From Desulfuromonas thiophila (GTDB lineage: Bacteria; Desulfobacterota; Desulfuromonadia; Desulfuromonadales; Desulfuromonadaceae): a DNA stretch of 64,000 nucleotides. The position numbers and the translations under genes are program-made. The stretch spans positions 62,001 to 126,000 of the forward strand of contig NZ_FNAQ01000004.1 in NCBI RefSeq assembly GCF_900101955.1, written 5' to 3'. This document shows, piece by piece, positions 63,449-64,000 of the stretch. Under the pieces are notes generated by a model. That model made no database searches. It worked only from the letters and a program-made list of their open reading frames with translations, and was not told where the DNA came from. Within the stretch, counting starts at the first letter, position 1, and every line of letters begins with the position of its first letter.

Positions 63449-64000
63449 TCAGCTGACAAACGCCTCGCGGTTTTCAGCGTACAAATTGGCAAATTCCATC
63501 TCCATGGCAGCCAGTTGATCAGCATCAAGCGAAAAATAGGCCGTACCGGCACAATCCACCAGATTGATGGCCTCATCGGGGGCACGACAACCAATGCCCA
63601 ACTTGCGACAGAGTTCCACAGCCAGATTAACAGTGGCGGCCAAAAGCCGCACCTCCTCCGTCACCGTGCCGGCCGGCGGCAGGATTCTGTGATAGCAAAC
63701 CGCTTCGACCAAAAGCGGTGCTATTTGCCAGGCATTCAGTACCGCCGCGCCAACCTGATAGTAGGGATAGTCAAAATACTCCGACTCCAGCGCCAGATAA
63801 TCAAGCCGCTCATCGTTGTAAACCGCCTCGATCAGTTCACGGTAACGCTCCGGCTGATTATTGTTGCGAACTACCTTGCCGAGATTGCTGAACAGGCCAG
63901 CCAAAAAAGCCTCATCAGCGTCACCCCGTCCTACCAGCCGGCTGATATAGCGGCCTGCCAAGGCGGCCCCCACCGACTCCTCCCACAACATTTTTTCCAG
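63449..64000 (-). CDS. HDOD domain signalling protein, C-terminal part (cut by window edge)
   Basis: 184 codons are visible. The segment W-E-E-S-V-G-A-A-L-A-G-R-Y-I ... D-E-A-F-L-A-G-L-F-S-N-L-G-K-V-V-R matches the helical core of HDOD domains, which relate to HD phosphohydrolases but lack their metal ligands (here G-L-F-S-N-L-G instead of L-H-D-I-G). After it comes Y-P-Y-Y-Q-V-G-A-A-V-L-N-A-W-Q-I and I-V-E-A-V-C-Y-H-R. HDOD proteins are common in c-di-GMP and regulatory circuits of Desulfuromonadia; the exact function is unknown. The start lies beyond position 64000. Confidence 0.8.
   Translation of the reverse strand: MEKMLWEESVGAALAGRYISRLVGRGDADEAFLAGLFSNLGKVVRNNNQPERYRELIEAVYNDERLDYLALESEYFDYPYYQVGAAVLNAWQIAPLLVEAVCYHRILPPAGTVTEEVRLLAATVNLAVELCRKLGIGCRAPDEAINLVDCAGTAYFSLDADQLAAMEMEFANLYAENREAFVS

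Overview
The window looks like chromosomal DNA from a GC-rich Gram-negative bacterium of the Desulfuromonadia (the Geobacter / Desulfuromonas / Pelobacter side of the former Deltaproteobacteria). The grounds are gene order and content: one long minus-strand run from a YceD-like gene through rpmF-plsX-fabH-fabD-fabG-acpP-fabF-rpiB-glyA-dCMP deaminase-nrdR-ribD-ribE-ribBA-ribH-nusB, a MacA-like di-haem cytochrome c peroxidase, a heptose epimerase and LptE (hence an LPS outer membrane), RNase H-style AT-poor codon use and no sporulation genes. The genus cannot be fixed from sequence reading alone. Nearly the whole window is housekeeping and tightly packed, with many ATGA stop/start overlaps.

Layout. 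0-3.3 kb: TolQ/TolR pair (TolR cut by the window edge), a LapA-like membrane protein, a small phosphodiesterase and homoserine dehydrogenase. 3.3-17.1 kb: the lipid/riboflavin superoperon, driven by a good sigma-70 promoter at 17.07-17.10 kb but with a strong terminator-like hairpin just before rpmF. 17.1-27.7 kb: MazG, FxsA, a methyltransferase, an AddAB-like helicase/nuclease pair, a membrane-anchored sugar-dehydrogenase-like propeller and the heptose epimerase. 28-32 kb: malic enzyme and threonine synthase, each closed by a terminator. 32-40.8 kb: cytochrome c peroxidase with a Fur-box-like site at its promoter, photolyase, a CPA2 antiporter bracketed by two identical tRNA-Leu(CAG) genes, RqcH, a lipid A type acyltransferase and TrmL. 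41-51.3 kb: MurJ, ribosomal protein S20, HolA, LptE, LeuS, IF-1 (TTG start), a response regulator, Der, Era and RNase III. 55.5-64 kb: tRNA-Gly, PgsA, lytic transglycosylase, NadB, chorismate mutase plus an orphan DAHP-synthase regulatory domain, a PhnD-like/GGDEF pair, a CysG-like sirohaem enzyme and an HDOD protein.

The accessory region is 51.4-55.4 kb, between rnc and tRNA-Gly. It holds four co-directional genes that are not part of the core order: a 483-residue coiled-coil plus helical-repeat protein, a 105-residue coiled-coil protein, a 152-residue two-helix membrane protein with a glycine/asparagine tail that resembles the C-terminus of DotA/TraY (I-type type IV secretion), and a 292-residue protein that carries the same FA-x-x-V-x-G-A-D repeat as the first one followed by a long charged helix. 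Upstream lies the left end and the first ~86 codons of an IS5/IS1182-like transposase. I regard this block as the most likely place for an undescribed system or for the relic of one.

A second non-obvious structure is a 151-152 bp non-coding repeat present twice (after fabG and after trmL). Each copy sits exactly on the CTAA that contains the TAA stop codon of the upstream gene, is bracketed by CTAA/CTAT-type duplications, and has ends resembling the left end of the transposase fragment at 54.8 kb: a MITE-like element whose likely helper is that IS family.
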